A program made the position numbers and the translations under genes. From NCBI RefSeq assembly GCF_000226115.1, contig NC_016461.1, forward strand, positions 558,001 to 622,000: a stretch of DNA of 64,000 nucleotides, given 5' to 3'. Source of the DNA: Thermothielavioides terrestris NRRL 8126 (taxonomy: Eukaryota > Ascomycota > Sordariomycetes > Sordariales > Chaetomiaceae). Position 1 is the first letter of the stretch. Each line of letters opens with the position of its first letter. Shown here one piece after another: positions 13,924 through 23,329 of the stretch. Under the pieces are notes generated by a model. It was not told the DNA's origin and searched no databases. It saw only the letters and a program-made list of their open reading frames with translations.

Positions 13924-15963
13924 CTACGCCTTCTTCGCCAGCTCCTTTTCCAGCTTCCTCCTCTTGGCGCGCAGCTTCATGTCCTCGGCGCTCCGCTTGT
14001 TGTTGCTGTACTGCATCTGCTCGAACAGCTTGCGCTTCTTCTTGCTGAGCATGCCCTTGGCGCGCTCCAATTCCTCGGCCTCCTGCCGCTGCTTCCGCAG
14101 CAGCGCCTTCTTGGCCTGCAGCTTGGCCTGCGCCTTGGCGTCCGCCTTCCTCGGCACCGGCTTGCCCGAGATCTCGGCCTCGAGCTCGCGCTGCCGCTGC
14201 CGTGCCGCCGATTCCTCCACGTCCTCCGAGCCATCTTCTTCTTCTTCTTCTTCTTCTTCTTCTTCTTCCTCTTCCTCTGCCTCGTCCTCTTCCGCTCCGG
14301 AGAAGCCACCAAATTCATCCTCTCCCTCGTCTTCGTCTTCGGAGGCGACGTCCATGTCGTTCTCAACCTCGGACTCCTCGCCGTCCTGGTCCTCCCCGTT
14401 GGCATCCTCCAGCTCGGCGTCGAGCGCCTCGCCCTCTGTTTGCTGCTCCTCCAGAGGGCGGGTGGGATCGTACTGCCCATTCGTTGGCTTGACGAAGGGG
14501 CTGAGATGCGGCGGCAGCGACGCACCGGGCGCGTACAGCTCGGGGCTCTTCAGCTCCTCGTCGTTGATGCTGTCCCACACCCACTGCGGCTGTACATATA
14601 TGCGCCCCGGATACCGCTGGTTCGGGCCGAGCTTCTGCGTGGTCTGGTTGTCCTCGCCGTCGCCACCCTCGCTCATGGCAGCCCGGATCACCGGCCGGTC
14701 GACGATCTGGTGCGTGATGGACGGGTCCGACTCGTCGTGAGTATAGGCGCCCTCCCCAAGGACCGAGTCCCAGCCTATCCTCTTGCAGCCGAATGCGCGG
14801 AGGATGAATTCGAGCGGCTGACGGGGCGTCTCGCGGGAGAGGTAGAAGGTGAAGTTCGAGAACAGCTGCGAAGGGTCGGTGTTGCTGTACGACGGTTGCG
14901 GCAGGACGTCGCCGCCGGGTGCTACGGGCTCAAACTTGTCGAGGGCATCGCTGGGCGCCTCCTCGCCCTGGACCTCCCTTTGCGCCAGACTGTCTTCAGC
15001 GGCGGCTGCTTCATTCGACTCGAGCCTCAACTGTTGCACCACTTTGTTCACCTCGGCCTGGACGTTCGGGTCGGGGCCTTGCTCCGCCTCGCCGTTCGTG
15101 ATGGCCTTGGTCTCGCCCTTTGCCTCCGGATTGACAACCTCGAGGGAAAAGGCGCCGAGCTCGGCACCCTGGTCGTCCTTGAGCTGGTCGAACCGGGGCG
15201 GATACTTGAGCCCGATCGAGGTGTACAGCCTGTAGTTGACAAAGCCGAGGACCGTCATGTAGAACTCGACAAAGGTGCCCATGATGCGAAAGTCAATGTC
15301 ACCGACGATCCTCTGGTTGAACTTGTAGGGCACCAGCCACAAAATGTCCTCGCCCTGGATGTTGGCCTGGTAGTATATCCCCTTGATGGACAGGAACGAC
15401 TTGCGCAGGCTGTGTGACACAATGAGGTAGTGCTGGAACTCGAGACACAGGCGCTCGCAGCGGGCGATCATCTTGGCGGGCACGGCCGTGGTGGACGGGA
15501 GATTAGCGAAGAGGAACAGCATGGACAGACAGTCGTCGAGGTCGCGCAGGGCGTCGGTGAAGGTCGGGTAGCGCTCGCGGACGACGTGGTTGAGCGTGTA
15601 GCGCGGCCTGCCGGTCTTGTCGGGACGGGCGGCGTTGCGCTCGAGGCGGGCGGCGTCCGAGACGTCGCCGCGGCCGAGGGCGCGCGAGATCTTCTTCTCG
15701 AGCACCTTCTGTTCGCGGAACTTCTGCAGCAGCGGCTCGTGCAGCAGGTACTGAATGTCCTTGGTGTAGTAGAAGGTGGTGGACGGGGTGGCCGACTTGG
15801 ACACCTTCTTGCGGCTGCGCGGCTCGCGCGGGTAGATGCCCTTCCAGATGCACAGCTTGCGGAAGTCGGGCAGGCTAAGCTGCAGCTTCTTGACTGCCTG
15901 CGTGCGCGTCATGTAGTTCCGCGCCTGGCCGGCCTGGCCCTTCTTCTTGATCTTGCCGGCCAT
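13924..15963 (-). CDS. NOP7: Pescadillo homologue NOP7, 60S ribosome biogenesis factor
   Basis: Intronless frame of 679 codons. The N-terminal pescadillo domain starts [20 protein letters not shown] and includes the hallmark stretches [17 protein letters not shown] and [18 protein letters not shown] (about residues 1-260). A BRCT domain follows (about 362-480, with [16 protein letters not shown] and the conserved Trp in [10 protein letters not shown]). The C-terminus is an acidic then Lys/Arg-rich coiled tail (about 530-679) with a pure poly-Glu run encoded by a CTT/TTC microsatellite near 14233-14270. In yeast, Nop7 forms the PeBoW complex with Erb1 and Ytm1 in the nucleolus and is needed for 27S pre-rRNA processing and 60S maturation. 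The ATG at 15963 matches the conserved family N-terminus. The gene is transcribed divergently from PIG-U. Identification is very secure. Confidence 0.97.
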   Translation of the reverse strand: MAGKIKKKGQAGQARNYMTRTQAVKKLQLSLPDFRKLCIWKGIYPREPRSRKKVSKSATPSTTFYYTKDIQYLLHEPLLQKFREQKVLEKKISRALGRGDVSDAARLERNAARPDKTGRPRYTLNHVVRERYPTFTDALRDLDDCLSMLFLFANLPSTTAVPAKMIARCERLCLEFQHYLIVSHSLRKSFLSIKGIYYQANIQGEDILWLVPYKFNQRIVGDIDFRIMGTFVEFYMTVLGFVNYRLYTSIGLKYPPRFDQLKDDQGAELGAFSLEVVNPEAKGETKAITNGEAEQGPDPNVQAEVNKVVQQLRLESNEAAAAEDSLAQREVQGEEAPSDALDKFEPVAPGGDVLPQPSYSNTDPSQLFSNFTFYLSRETPRQPLEFILRAFGCKRIGWDSVLGEGAYTHDESDPSITHQIVDRPVIRAAMSEGGDGEDNQTTQKLGPNQRYPGRIYVQPQWVWDSINDEELKSPELYAPGASLPPHLSPFVKPTNGQYDPTRPLEEQQTEGEALDAELEDANGEDQDGEESEVENDMDVASEDEDEGEDEFGGFSGAEEDEAEEEEEEEEEEEEEEDGSEDVEESAARQRQRELEAEISGKPVPRKADAKAQAKLQAKKALLRKQRQEAEELERAKGMLSKKKRKLFEQMQYSNNKRSAEDMKLRAKRRKLEKELAKKA
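14228..14285 (-). repeat. CTT/TTC trinucleotide microsatellite inside NOP7 encoding poly-Glu
   Basis: About a dozen perfect TTC/TCT units followed by imperfect ones encode an uninterrupted glutamate run (about residues 559-577) in the acidic linker after the BRCT domain. Pescadillo proteins usually have an acidic stretch here. The perfect codon repetition suggests its length varies between strains. Confidence 0.85.
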
Positions 15964-16357
15964 CGTGGGTCAATTCAATTGGCGTGTGGCGTGTGGCGTT
16001 TGGGTTAAGTTGGTGGAAGCACCTCCCGAGAGGTGAAAGAGCTCGACTTGGCTCGATCAACGTCTGTCTCTTCTGCAGTTGTCGACCAAGCGGCAGCGGG
16101 GCCCGGCATTGAGCTCGTTGATTTTTTTTACCCAGTAACTTTTTTAATGCCGTTCGCCACCGCTTTCACTGATAAGATTGACTTTTTAACTGTGCGTGGA
16201 GTGCCCCACCCGCGTCCCTGCCAAGACCAGCAAACAGCGCCGTAGCCTGCCTTGCGCTGGCTGCAGCTGCCCCGAGGGCCAATTCGGCATCCTCAACCTC
16301 GTCCTCACCCTCACCTCTCCACTGTCCCACGCCCCGGGCCCGGCGCACTGGGCGGCA
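15964..16357. promoter_or_regulatory. Shared divergent promoter of NOP7 and PIG-U
   Basis: 394 bp separate the NOP7 start codon (minus, ending at 15963) from the PIG-U start codon (plus, 16358). Both 5' UTRs and both promoters must lie here. There is a T-run near 16121-16147. I see no convincing TATA box or named factor site. The head-to-head arrangement itself is directly visible; co-regulation is only inference. Confidence 0.6.
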
Positions 16358-17781
16358 ATGGATGGCACCAAGGTAGCCCCGGGGAGGACGGCTGGCCTAT
16401 ACGCCGGTGCAGCCGTCCTGCGGCTTGCCATCTTCACCCTGCTGCCCGGACTCGCGAATCTGCTGACGGGCCGCGTCGAGGTCTCGACCCCCGTCACCAG
16501 CTTCAAGCGCCGTAAGCCACTCGCCCAGTGCAAGCTGTTGTTGGCTCGCCCGCCGAAATGCTGATGCTGATTGATTCTCCTCACAGTGCAAGAAGGCCTG
16601 TTCCTGTACAACCGCAATGTCTCTCCCTACGACGGTGGCGTCTACCACCAGGCGCCCCTCTTCCTCCCGCTCTTCTCGCTGCTCCCGAGCTTCTCGTCCT
16701 TCCCCATCTTCACATACCTTCTCTACATTGTCGTGGACCTGCTAAGCGCCAGCGCATTGTGGAGGATCGCCGATTCGGGCGAGGCCGGGTCCTCGGCGCT
16801 GTTCACCTCTCCGCGTCGGGAGAAGCGCTGGTCTGGCTTCGGTATTGCTGCTCTGTATGTTGTCGTCCAGCCATTGCAATTCCAGGCTGCCGCCTGTTTG
16901 CGCCGCGTGTGCTGATCCGTACCAGCTTCCTCTTCAACCCCTTCACCGTCGCGACCTGCATCGGGCGCTCGACCAGCGTCTTCACGACCTGCGCCATCCT
17001 CCATGCCATTGCAAAGGCCGTGTCCGGCGCGCCGTTCGGTGCCATGGTGGCCCTCTCCTTCGCCAGCTACCTCTCCATGTACCCGCTGCTGCTGCTCCCG
17101 CCTCTCATCCTCCTCTGTTACGACAGACAGTGCCCTGAGCGGGCAATCAACTCGGGCTTCAGATTCGCCGCTACCTGCGTCGCCACCGTCGCCGGCGTCC
17201 TCGCCGTCCTCTTCCAGCTGTCGTACTTCATCACCGGCTCCTGGGAGTTCCTGCCCTCGACCTACGGCGTGCAGTTGACGCTGTCGGACCTGACGCCCAA
17301 CGTCGGGCTGTGGTGGTATTTCTTCATCGAGATGTTCGACTCGTTCCGCTCCTTCTTCCTGGCCGTTTTCTGGCTGCACCTGTCGAGCTACGTCGGCGGC
17401 CTCACGTTGCGCATCCGCCGCCAGCCGCTCGTGGTGCTGACGCTGCTGCTCGGCATCTTCGCCATCTTCAAGCCCTACCCGAGCATCAGCGACACGTCGC
17501 TGTTCCTGGCCATGGTGCCGCTCTATCGCCACGTGTTCCCCCTCATGCGCTACACTTTCGTCATTGCCGCCGTCATTCTGTATGCCGCCTTCCTGGGGCC
17601 GGCTTTTTACCATCTGTGGATCTACGCCGGCAGCGGGAACGCCAACTTCTTCTATGCTATTACGCTGGTCTGGGGCCTGGGGCAGAGCTTGTTGGTTTGC
17701 GACTTGATGTTTGCCGTGCTGCGGGACGAGTGGGAGGTCGAGCGGCCCGAGATGGTGGGCAAGGAGATCCGGCAGATCTAA
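16358..17781 (+). CDS. GPI transamidase subunit PIG-U / Cdc91
   Basis: Three exons, 16358-16511, 16587-16854 and 16926-17781, encode 425 residues, close to human PIG-U (435). Introns of 75 bp (GTAAGC...CAG) and 71 bp (GTATGT...CAG) restore the conserved joins into LQEGLFLYNRNVSPYDGG and into FLFNPFTVATCIGRSTS. These two motifs, with YHQAPLFLPLFSLLP, are diagnostic of the family. The protein is rich in membrane-spanning segments, as expected of an ER multi-pass protein. PIG-U/Cdc91 belongs to the transamidase that replaces a C-terminal signal of ER proteins with a preassembled GPI anchor, and it is thought to help recognise the lipid. The ATG at 16358 begins a typical N-terminal membrane segment (GLYAGAAVLRLAIFTLLPG). 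No defects are seen. Confidence 0.94.
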
Positions 17782-18365
17782 GAAGCGGGTCTTGTCGATT
17801 TTGTGATAGGTAAACAAGAGCTAGGCATTAATACAATGGGCTAGCGAGTCCTGTGTCGCAAGCAACGAGTTGCGCTTGCCCAATGAATACTGGCAGTGCT
17901 GTCCTGGCTGCTATGACACACATCTCTCGTTCATTGCGGCGGTGCAACTTCGATTATTATCTGTGCTGTCTTCCATCCCTTGCATATTGAACTTCACGAT
18001 GTACCTTTCATTTGATCTCGCTCATGTTGGATATTATGATTCCGTTGTTGGCAGTGGTCCCTGCCAAACATCGTGCTGTTTTTAAGGACGAGTACCCTCC
18101 TCGAATGTAAAGATGGACTCATTCTATACTGAGTTGCCAGATACTTGACTTCTTCCTGCACTTCCTTACAGTTGCGTTCAGTCGGTGTTTGACCTGGGGT
18201 TGTGGTTGAACGCAACATCGTCTCAGCCCTACGGCCTTGCACTGTGGGGGACCCACAGTAGCTCTGAACCGCTGAAATGGAACCAGGATGTCACTTGTCG
18301 CCAACCGCTACCCATTCATGTTGCAACCTCTTTCATCTCACCAATCCCGCACTCCAAGACTCACC
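17782..18365. other. Intergenic region between PIG-U and the unknown gene at 18366
   Basis: 584 bp with the PIG-U 3' flank on the left and the promoter and 5' UTR of the next gene on the right. No recognisable coding or RNA gene. Short open frames lack codon bias and homology. Confidence 0.5.
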
Positions 18366-19655
18366 ATGGCGCCAATCCGCCGCTACCTCCGGATCACCAA
18401 GTACTCGGTGCTGGAATGCCGCATCTACCTGGACAACCCCGCGCTGGCGCAGTCGTGGCTGCTCAACCCGCGGGACCCCGTGCTGCCCAGGGTCATCGAG
18501 AGCGTGCGGCCGCTGGTGCTGCCCAAGCTGCGCGAGGAGAAGGAGCGCGAGCGGAGCAGGAAGAAGGGCAAGAAGCGTAGCATCAAGGACGTCGTCGTCG
18601 AAGGTGGGTACCTCTACCTAACTTACCTACCTTGCCTCAAGTGGCGTACCGCACACATCGAGACAGAACGGAGAATACACCAGTCACAACGTGCACTCCT
18701 TGCCTAGTCCAATCTCAAGACAGTCGCTGCCAAGGCACACGCCCGGCGCACAAGCAAGGAAAACGCAAGGTGATGTGATGTGATTTAACTAACGGAACCG
18801 GGGGCGTCTGCTGCAGATGACTTCGAGGTGTCGATCTTCCTGACCGAGACCGACACGCGCCACTCGCTGCTGCACAAGCAGAAGCTGTTCCGCGACAAGG
18901 TGCAGACGCGCCTGACCTCCAACTCGTCCCGGCTGCTGGGCGCCGCGGGCACGGGCGCGTCGCGAGACGAGCCCATCGACGTGGACCGCCAGTTTCCGCA
19001 GGGTGGCGGCGGCGGCAGCGGCGCCTCCGTAGCGGCAGCAGCTGCTGCTGCAGAGGATGAGAGGGACGACGGGGAGGGCGCGCCGGTGCTCCTCCGTGAG
19101 GAGGAGGACGACGCCATCAACTTGGCCGACCTCCCTGCGGTAGGCGAGATGGCTGGCGGCGGGGAGTTAGCCGACGGGAAGCGGCCAAAGAGGAGGCGAC
19201 GGCGAGGGCAAGGGCCGGAGGATGCGAGCGAGGAGAGTGGCGCGAATGTGATTGAGACCGATTCGTCAGGCGACGACGGGCTGTTTGTGGACGAGGACGA
19301 GGATGAGGATGACGACGGTGTGAGGAGCGATAAAGAGGGCGACGATGCAGCCAGTGGCCGCCGCCCGGCCAAGCGGCGGCGGAGGGGGGACGCGGCCGCT
19401 GGCGGTGACACGGCAGGGCGGGGCGACGGCGACGACAAGAAGAAGATGGCCATGGATATCTCGTACGAGGGCTTTGCCATCTACGGGCGCGTGCTGTGCC
19501 TCGTGGTCAAGCGGCGCGGCGGCGGGCCAGCCGGTCCGTCCGGCAGCAACAAACCCCAACCTGGGAGGCCTGGCGGCCAGGCCATGATGGAGAACTGGAT
19601 TGCATCCACGCAGCTCCCCGCGGAGGCGGCTGCTGGGGAGGCGGAGGGGCCCTGA
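18366..19655 (+). CDS. Unrecognised acidic/basic protein, probably nuclear
   Basis: Two exons, 18366-18603 and 18817-19655, give 358 residues. The 213-bp intron has GTGGGT at its 5' end, a TTAACTAAC branch-point-like sequence near 18784-18792 and CTGCAG at its 3' end. The start (TCACCATGG) fits the fungal consensus. The conserved-looking blocks are the N-terminus (RITKYSVLECRIYLDNP), a Lys/Arg/Glu stretch (about 57-75), DDFEVSIFLTETDTRHSLL just after the splice, and a C-terminal ISYEGFAIYGRVLCLVV. Between them lies a low-complexity part with acidic clusters and two basic patches (KRPKRRRRR and KRRRRG) resembling nuclear localisation signals. I do not recognise a family. The 3' end is slightly uncertain: past the stop, another frame reads YRLVFEGRPPPLV, which could mean a missed intron or a frameshift. 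Confidence 0.75.
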
Positions 19656-21872
19656 AGCGGGCCGCAACCACTCAGCTACCGGCTGGTGTTTGAGGGGCGG
19701 CCGCCGCCGCTGGTCCCACGGGCAAGCGGGGGATGTGCCGGGGATTGGCGCCGCCCCGATGGTTTCATCTACAGCCAAACCTGCTGTCACGCCACAGCAG
19801 AGCAGGGAAACGTCGCGCCGCTTTGGATCGGTAAACTTGCGCGGGCACCGACAAACGCGGAAGTACCCCGCAATACTTGTTTCACTTCTCCGGTTGCAAG
19901 TGCCTGATTGTGTGGAGGCGACGTTGTGATCGCCTACCCAGCTGCACCAATTGCTCCAGGTTGGATGGATTGAACTGAGACTGGTAAAACTCGGATTGCC
20001 GTTCTCGTCGAGGTGGCGGCGATCAACCGCTGCCCGTTTTCAAGCGAGGCGCTTCACACACTGTGATCCTATCCCGGTCAAACACCATACAACACTAAGC
20101 TGGGCGCTGTGCTGGAGAGTCGCCCGGCTTTTCACGGCATCGCACCGCGGGGCCTTGGATTTCCCGCCCTATCGCTCGCTATCAACAACGCCCATCACGA
20201 CGCCTCTGGTGGGTGGTTACGGCAGAGAACTGCCGATCTTCCACGCAAGAGGCTAATGAACGTGGTGCCACACTTCACCGTTTCCTGGGGCGAGTGTGAT
20301 GGCGGGAAGGCTATCGCCAGATACGGAAGCAATATGAGCGGCGCGAGCTATCTCTATCTCCACTCCAGTGTTGGTCACTGCTCAGCATCAACCGTTTCTC
20401 CTCTGAGCCGAGCCGTCCCGCGGCCGATGGGATAGCTTACTGTGATAGTCCATTAATGTGCGACCGAGTGCCTTTTTGGGGTGATAATGGATATTGGCGT
20501 GTGCGAGTGAGTCGGCCGCATCGTGGTGAATGCTGACGCCGTGCCAGCCATGGTTCGGTTGACAGCCCTCCCCTGGACACGATCTCGAATACACTCGTGT
20601 GTGCTGCGTAGACTCTCTATCAAAGTATTGCATAACTAATCCGTGCGTATTACTGATCGATTCCTATATAGCTGAAAGCGGCTGGCCAGCGGCAAGCTGC
20701 GCTGAGCGTAGGCTCAGGTCCGAGCTCAAGGCCTGGAATACCATGCGGCGATCAGCTTATGCATCGTTAACACCAGGGATTAATGGTGCCAGGGTCGTGA
20801 TGCATGTCCAGTTCATCCGCCACGGACCAAGTACACTAGGGATGTTTCGAGCTCAAGCGTCCAGGCCGCCCGGCTTGTTCGGATGACTTGCGCAGCCTCG
20901 AAGGGTCGACTCATGTACTGCGTAAGCCCCCAGGCATTGTCAACGGATATCCGGATATCCTGAGCTGTGGGTTTGTTCCGTCCTGTGTCCAGATGGGTGC
21001 CATTATCTTGAAACGCCCGCTTTGGCTCGAATGATCGGATGGTGCTGATGCTCCGTGGCCGGCTCCGGCTTGCCTTTTTGGCTCGCCCTACAGTGTAAAC
21101 GGGCGTTCACGTTATCGACAAAGCCAGATACGAAAGCGCCCGGAGTTCGGAAAGGGGCCGTCCCAGGGTGCTTTGCAAGCGAGAGACATTGTCTGTGCGC
21201 AGCCTCCTGTTGGTGGTCTGTGGGCCGCAACAAATGCAGGAACGCCCATACCATTGCCCGAAAGAGCCATACCTTAGGGCTTGTCTCCCCTTTCATGAAT
21301 TCGCGTACACTAGTCACGAGTTCGAGCTCGCGACAAAGGGGCGCCCCTTTCTCACGGCATGGCGGCCGCTTCGCTCCGGCTCCGGCTCGCAACATCTGCT
21401 CAGTGCCGGATCATGGGCCCAGACGCACCAAACAATCAATTTTTCTCAATTTTGTTTTCTCAATCTTTTGTCTGTCCAGCTGTCCACAGCGGGAATGCCT
21501 CCGAAAAAGGTTTGGGCTGAGCCTGCGCAGCTATCAGGGGTTCCGGGGTTCGTGCGCACAGCTGCGCTAGCAATGCAATTTTCCACGTGGTACGCAGGGA
21601 TGCTTGCTGCTCAGCCGTGCGCAAGGACCTCGGCTCTTGCCCCTGGTTTCAATGGCTGTTGGCTGGCTGTTCATTGACCCAGATGCGGGAAGGCTGTCCC
21701 TGCCAAGACCATCCCCGAGAGGAAGACGCCTGGATGGGCTGGGATGAACACCTGGAGAAAGATCGACGGCGACAGCTAGCGGTTTCTCTTTTTTTCTTTC
21801 TTTCCCCATCCACAGTCCTACAGACGCTCCACCTCATTTCTAGATAATTTCTTTTTCTTCTCAGATTTTTTT
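19656..21872. other. GC-rich stretch without a recognised gene
   Basis: About 2.2 kb of mixed, largely unmutated sequence. Open frames up to about 170 codons exist on both strands, but none shows a domain, a fungal splice pattern joining conserved blocks, or consistent codon bias. I see no tRNA or rRNA. It could hold the 3' UTR of the upstream gene, a non-coding transcript or old decayed sequence. Confidence 0.4.
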
Positions 21873-22264
21873 AGTCGTCGTTAAGGAGGTCCCACCAAGA
21901 CTAATTTCGGAACCTACCGTTTACAAGTATTTACAAATCGCTAAGGGGTAAGCGGGCTATAACGACGTTGAGCAATATCGACAATAAAGATTTATAAAGA
22001 CTCGTAGCAACAACTTTATAAAACCTAACCAAATTGAAAAAAAAAAGAAAACGAAGTTAACCAATACCCTAGCCTTAACCTAAATCCTAGTTATAACTTA
22101 AACCCTAACGAGCGGTAGGCTAGCACCGCCTCCTATACCTCTAGCGAACTAACCCTTGGCGATAGTGTAAACGCTTTAGCGATTATAGCTATATAAAAAC
22201 GTTGTAAAAACATTGCTGATAATTGGCTGAAATTAGTCTTAGCGGGACCTCTTTAACGTCTACT
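21873..22264. mobile_element. MITE copy 1 (392 bp, hAT-like), RIP-mutated
   Basis: The element begins AGTCGTCGTTAAGGAGGTCC and ends GGGACCTCTTTAACGTCTACT. These are inverted repeats of roughly 38 bp running in to CTAATTTCGG / CCGAAATTAG. It is flanked by an 8-bp direct duplication ATTTTTTT (21865-21872 and 22265-22272). It matches the copy at 47503-47895 along its whole length. Differences are mostly transitions, with this copy carrying T or A. There is no coding capacity. Subterminal TGGCGAT-type motifs and an 8-bp target duplication suggest a non-autonomous hAT element; the superfamily is inference. Confidence 0.88.
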
Positions 22265-22953
22265 ATTTTTTTTCTTCTCAAGGACACTCGGCTTTCCCGG
22301 CTTCGAGAGTGGGCCATTGTGGACGATGACAAGGAACTGAACTGCTGATGGCCCTGCCTCCCCTCGCTTGCGACGATTGTTAACCTTATCGATGGAAGGG
22401 CATAACGTCATCTTGCGTGACGAATTGGAAATCACACAGCGATAAGAAACGTTCTTAGCTTGTTAGGATTTATCTTAGACCTTAGACCAGTATTGGGCTA
22501 TATTGGCCCGCTGCGTAAGCCTTAAACCAGCTTAGCCTATACCACTGCCCCACTACACTACCTATAGCCAATCAGAGCGCCTCTCGCAATTTGAGCCTAT
22601 ACTTGTCTGAGTGCAAAGGTCGTGATTTGGCCTAGTTAGGGCACGCAAACAGTAGAGCGAATTGCGCCAATAGCTACAACACTATCAAAACTAGGTATTT
22701 TAGCGATCTGTAAGTTGCTCCTAAATTACTAGATTGTACGCTTTCTAATAGTGCCTAGGATGCCTACGTTGGCCAAGAGGATGGCCATAAGCCCAGGATA
22801 CCTACGAACCTAGGAAGATGCCTACGAACCTAGGATGCCCACGATCACGCTCGTCAAAGTCTAGTTTCCATACCCTCCGGGCTAGGGTTTAGCCAAAAGG
22901 TCTAATCAGGTGGCGGAAAAACAGGCTTTAAAGATCGCTTTGAGCTAGGCAAC
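22265..22953. other. Non-coding flank between MITE copy 1 and the outer LTR element
   Basis: Composition drifts from GC-rich (22270-22440) to moderately AT-rich. It contains a short 20-bp tandem pair, CCTACGAACCTAGGA at 22801-22815 and 22821-22835, within a zone of related degenerate units (22752-22850). No gene is recognised. The last five bases (GCAAC, 22949-22953) are the left target duplication of the outer Ty3 element. Confidence 0.5.
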
Positions 22954-23202
22954 TGTCACACGCAACTGTGGCAAGGGCACCTATGACCGCACCGCGGTCA
23001 GGGGTGACGAGCGTTCCCTTAAAAAAGGGAACCTCGCCCGCAACCCCTTCGTAGAACAGTAGACTACATTAATATACTTTTATAATATATACTAGTGTTT
23101 AGGAGTACCGCCTTATTAGCTAACGAGGCTAAGAGGCATTGATCTTTCTTACCCTTATACGTTTACCGCTAGATAGTTATCGAGTATTATCTATATATAA
23201 TA
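22954..23202 (+). repeat. 5' LTR of the outer Ty3 element (249 bp)
   Basis: Starts TGTCACACGCAACTG and ends in a mutated TATAATA where TATAACA is expected. It aligns without gaps to the other three LTRs. Its left half keeps CG-rich sequence (ACCGCACCGCGGTCAGG), while its right half, facing the element body, is strongly AT-shifted. Confidence 0.92.
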
Positions 23203-23204
23203 AA

Positions 23205-23229
23205 TAGTGCCTACTAACGATTTGAACTT
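23205..23229 (+). other. Candidate primer-binding site of the outer element
   Basis: Just inside the 5' LTR is TAGTGCCTACTAACGATTTG (TGGTGCC in the inner copy), continuing into AAC. Its complement resembles a tRNA 3' end: a TTCAAAT T-loop, a stem, and a terminal GGCACCA. This would be a tRNA-primed site two to three bases from the LTR. The acceptor would be one nucleotide short of standard, so the particular tRNA is not identified. Confidence 0.4.
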
Positions 23230-23329
23230 GTTCGCTTCCTATTGAGGGGAGCTAAGTTCGGATCGGGAGATATTATAAGTTATACCTAGTAAGTTATATA
23301 GAGTAACGCCTAAGGTAGATAATGCTCCT

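Noticed and set aside
13762..15417. 551-codon plus-strand frame across NOP7
   Set aside because: Shadow of NOP7 on the opposite strand; Leu/Val-rich composition follows from GC-rich coding DNA and the CTT repeat.
22081..22130. Telomere-like CCCTAAC units as an interstitial telomere
   Set aside because: They lie inside MITE copy 1 and recur in copy 2, so they belong to the transposon and are degenerate.
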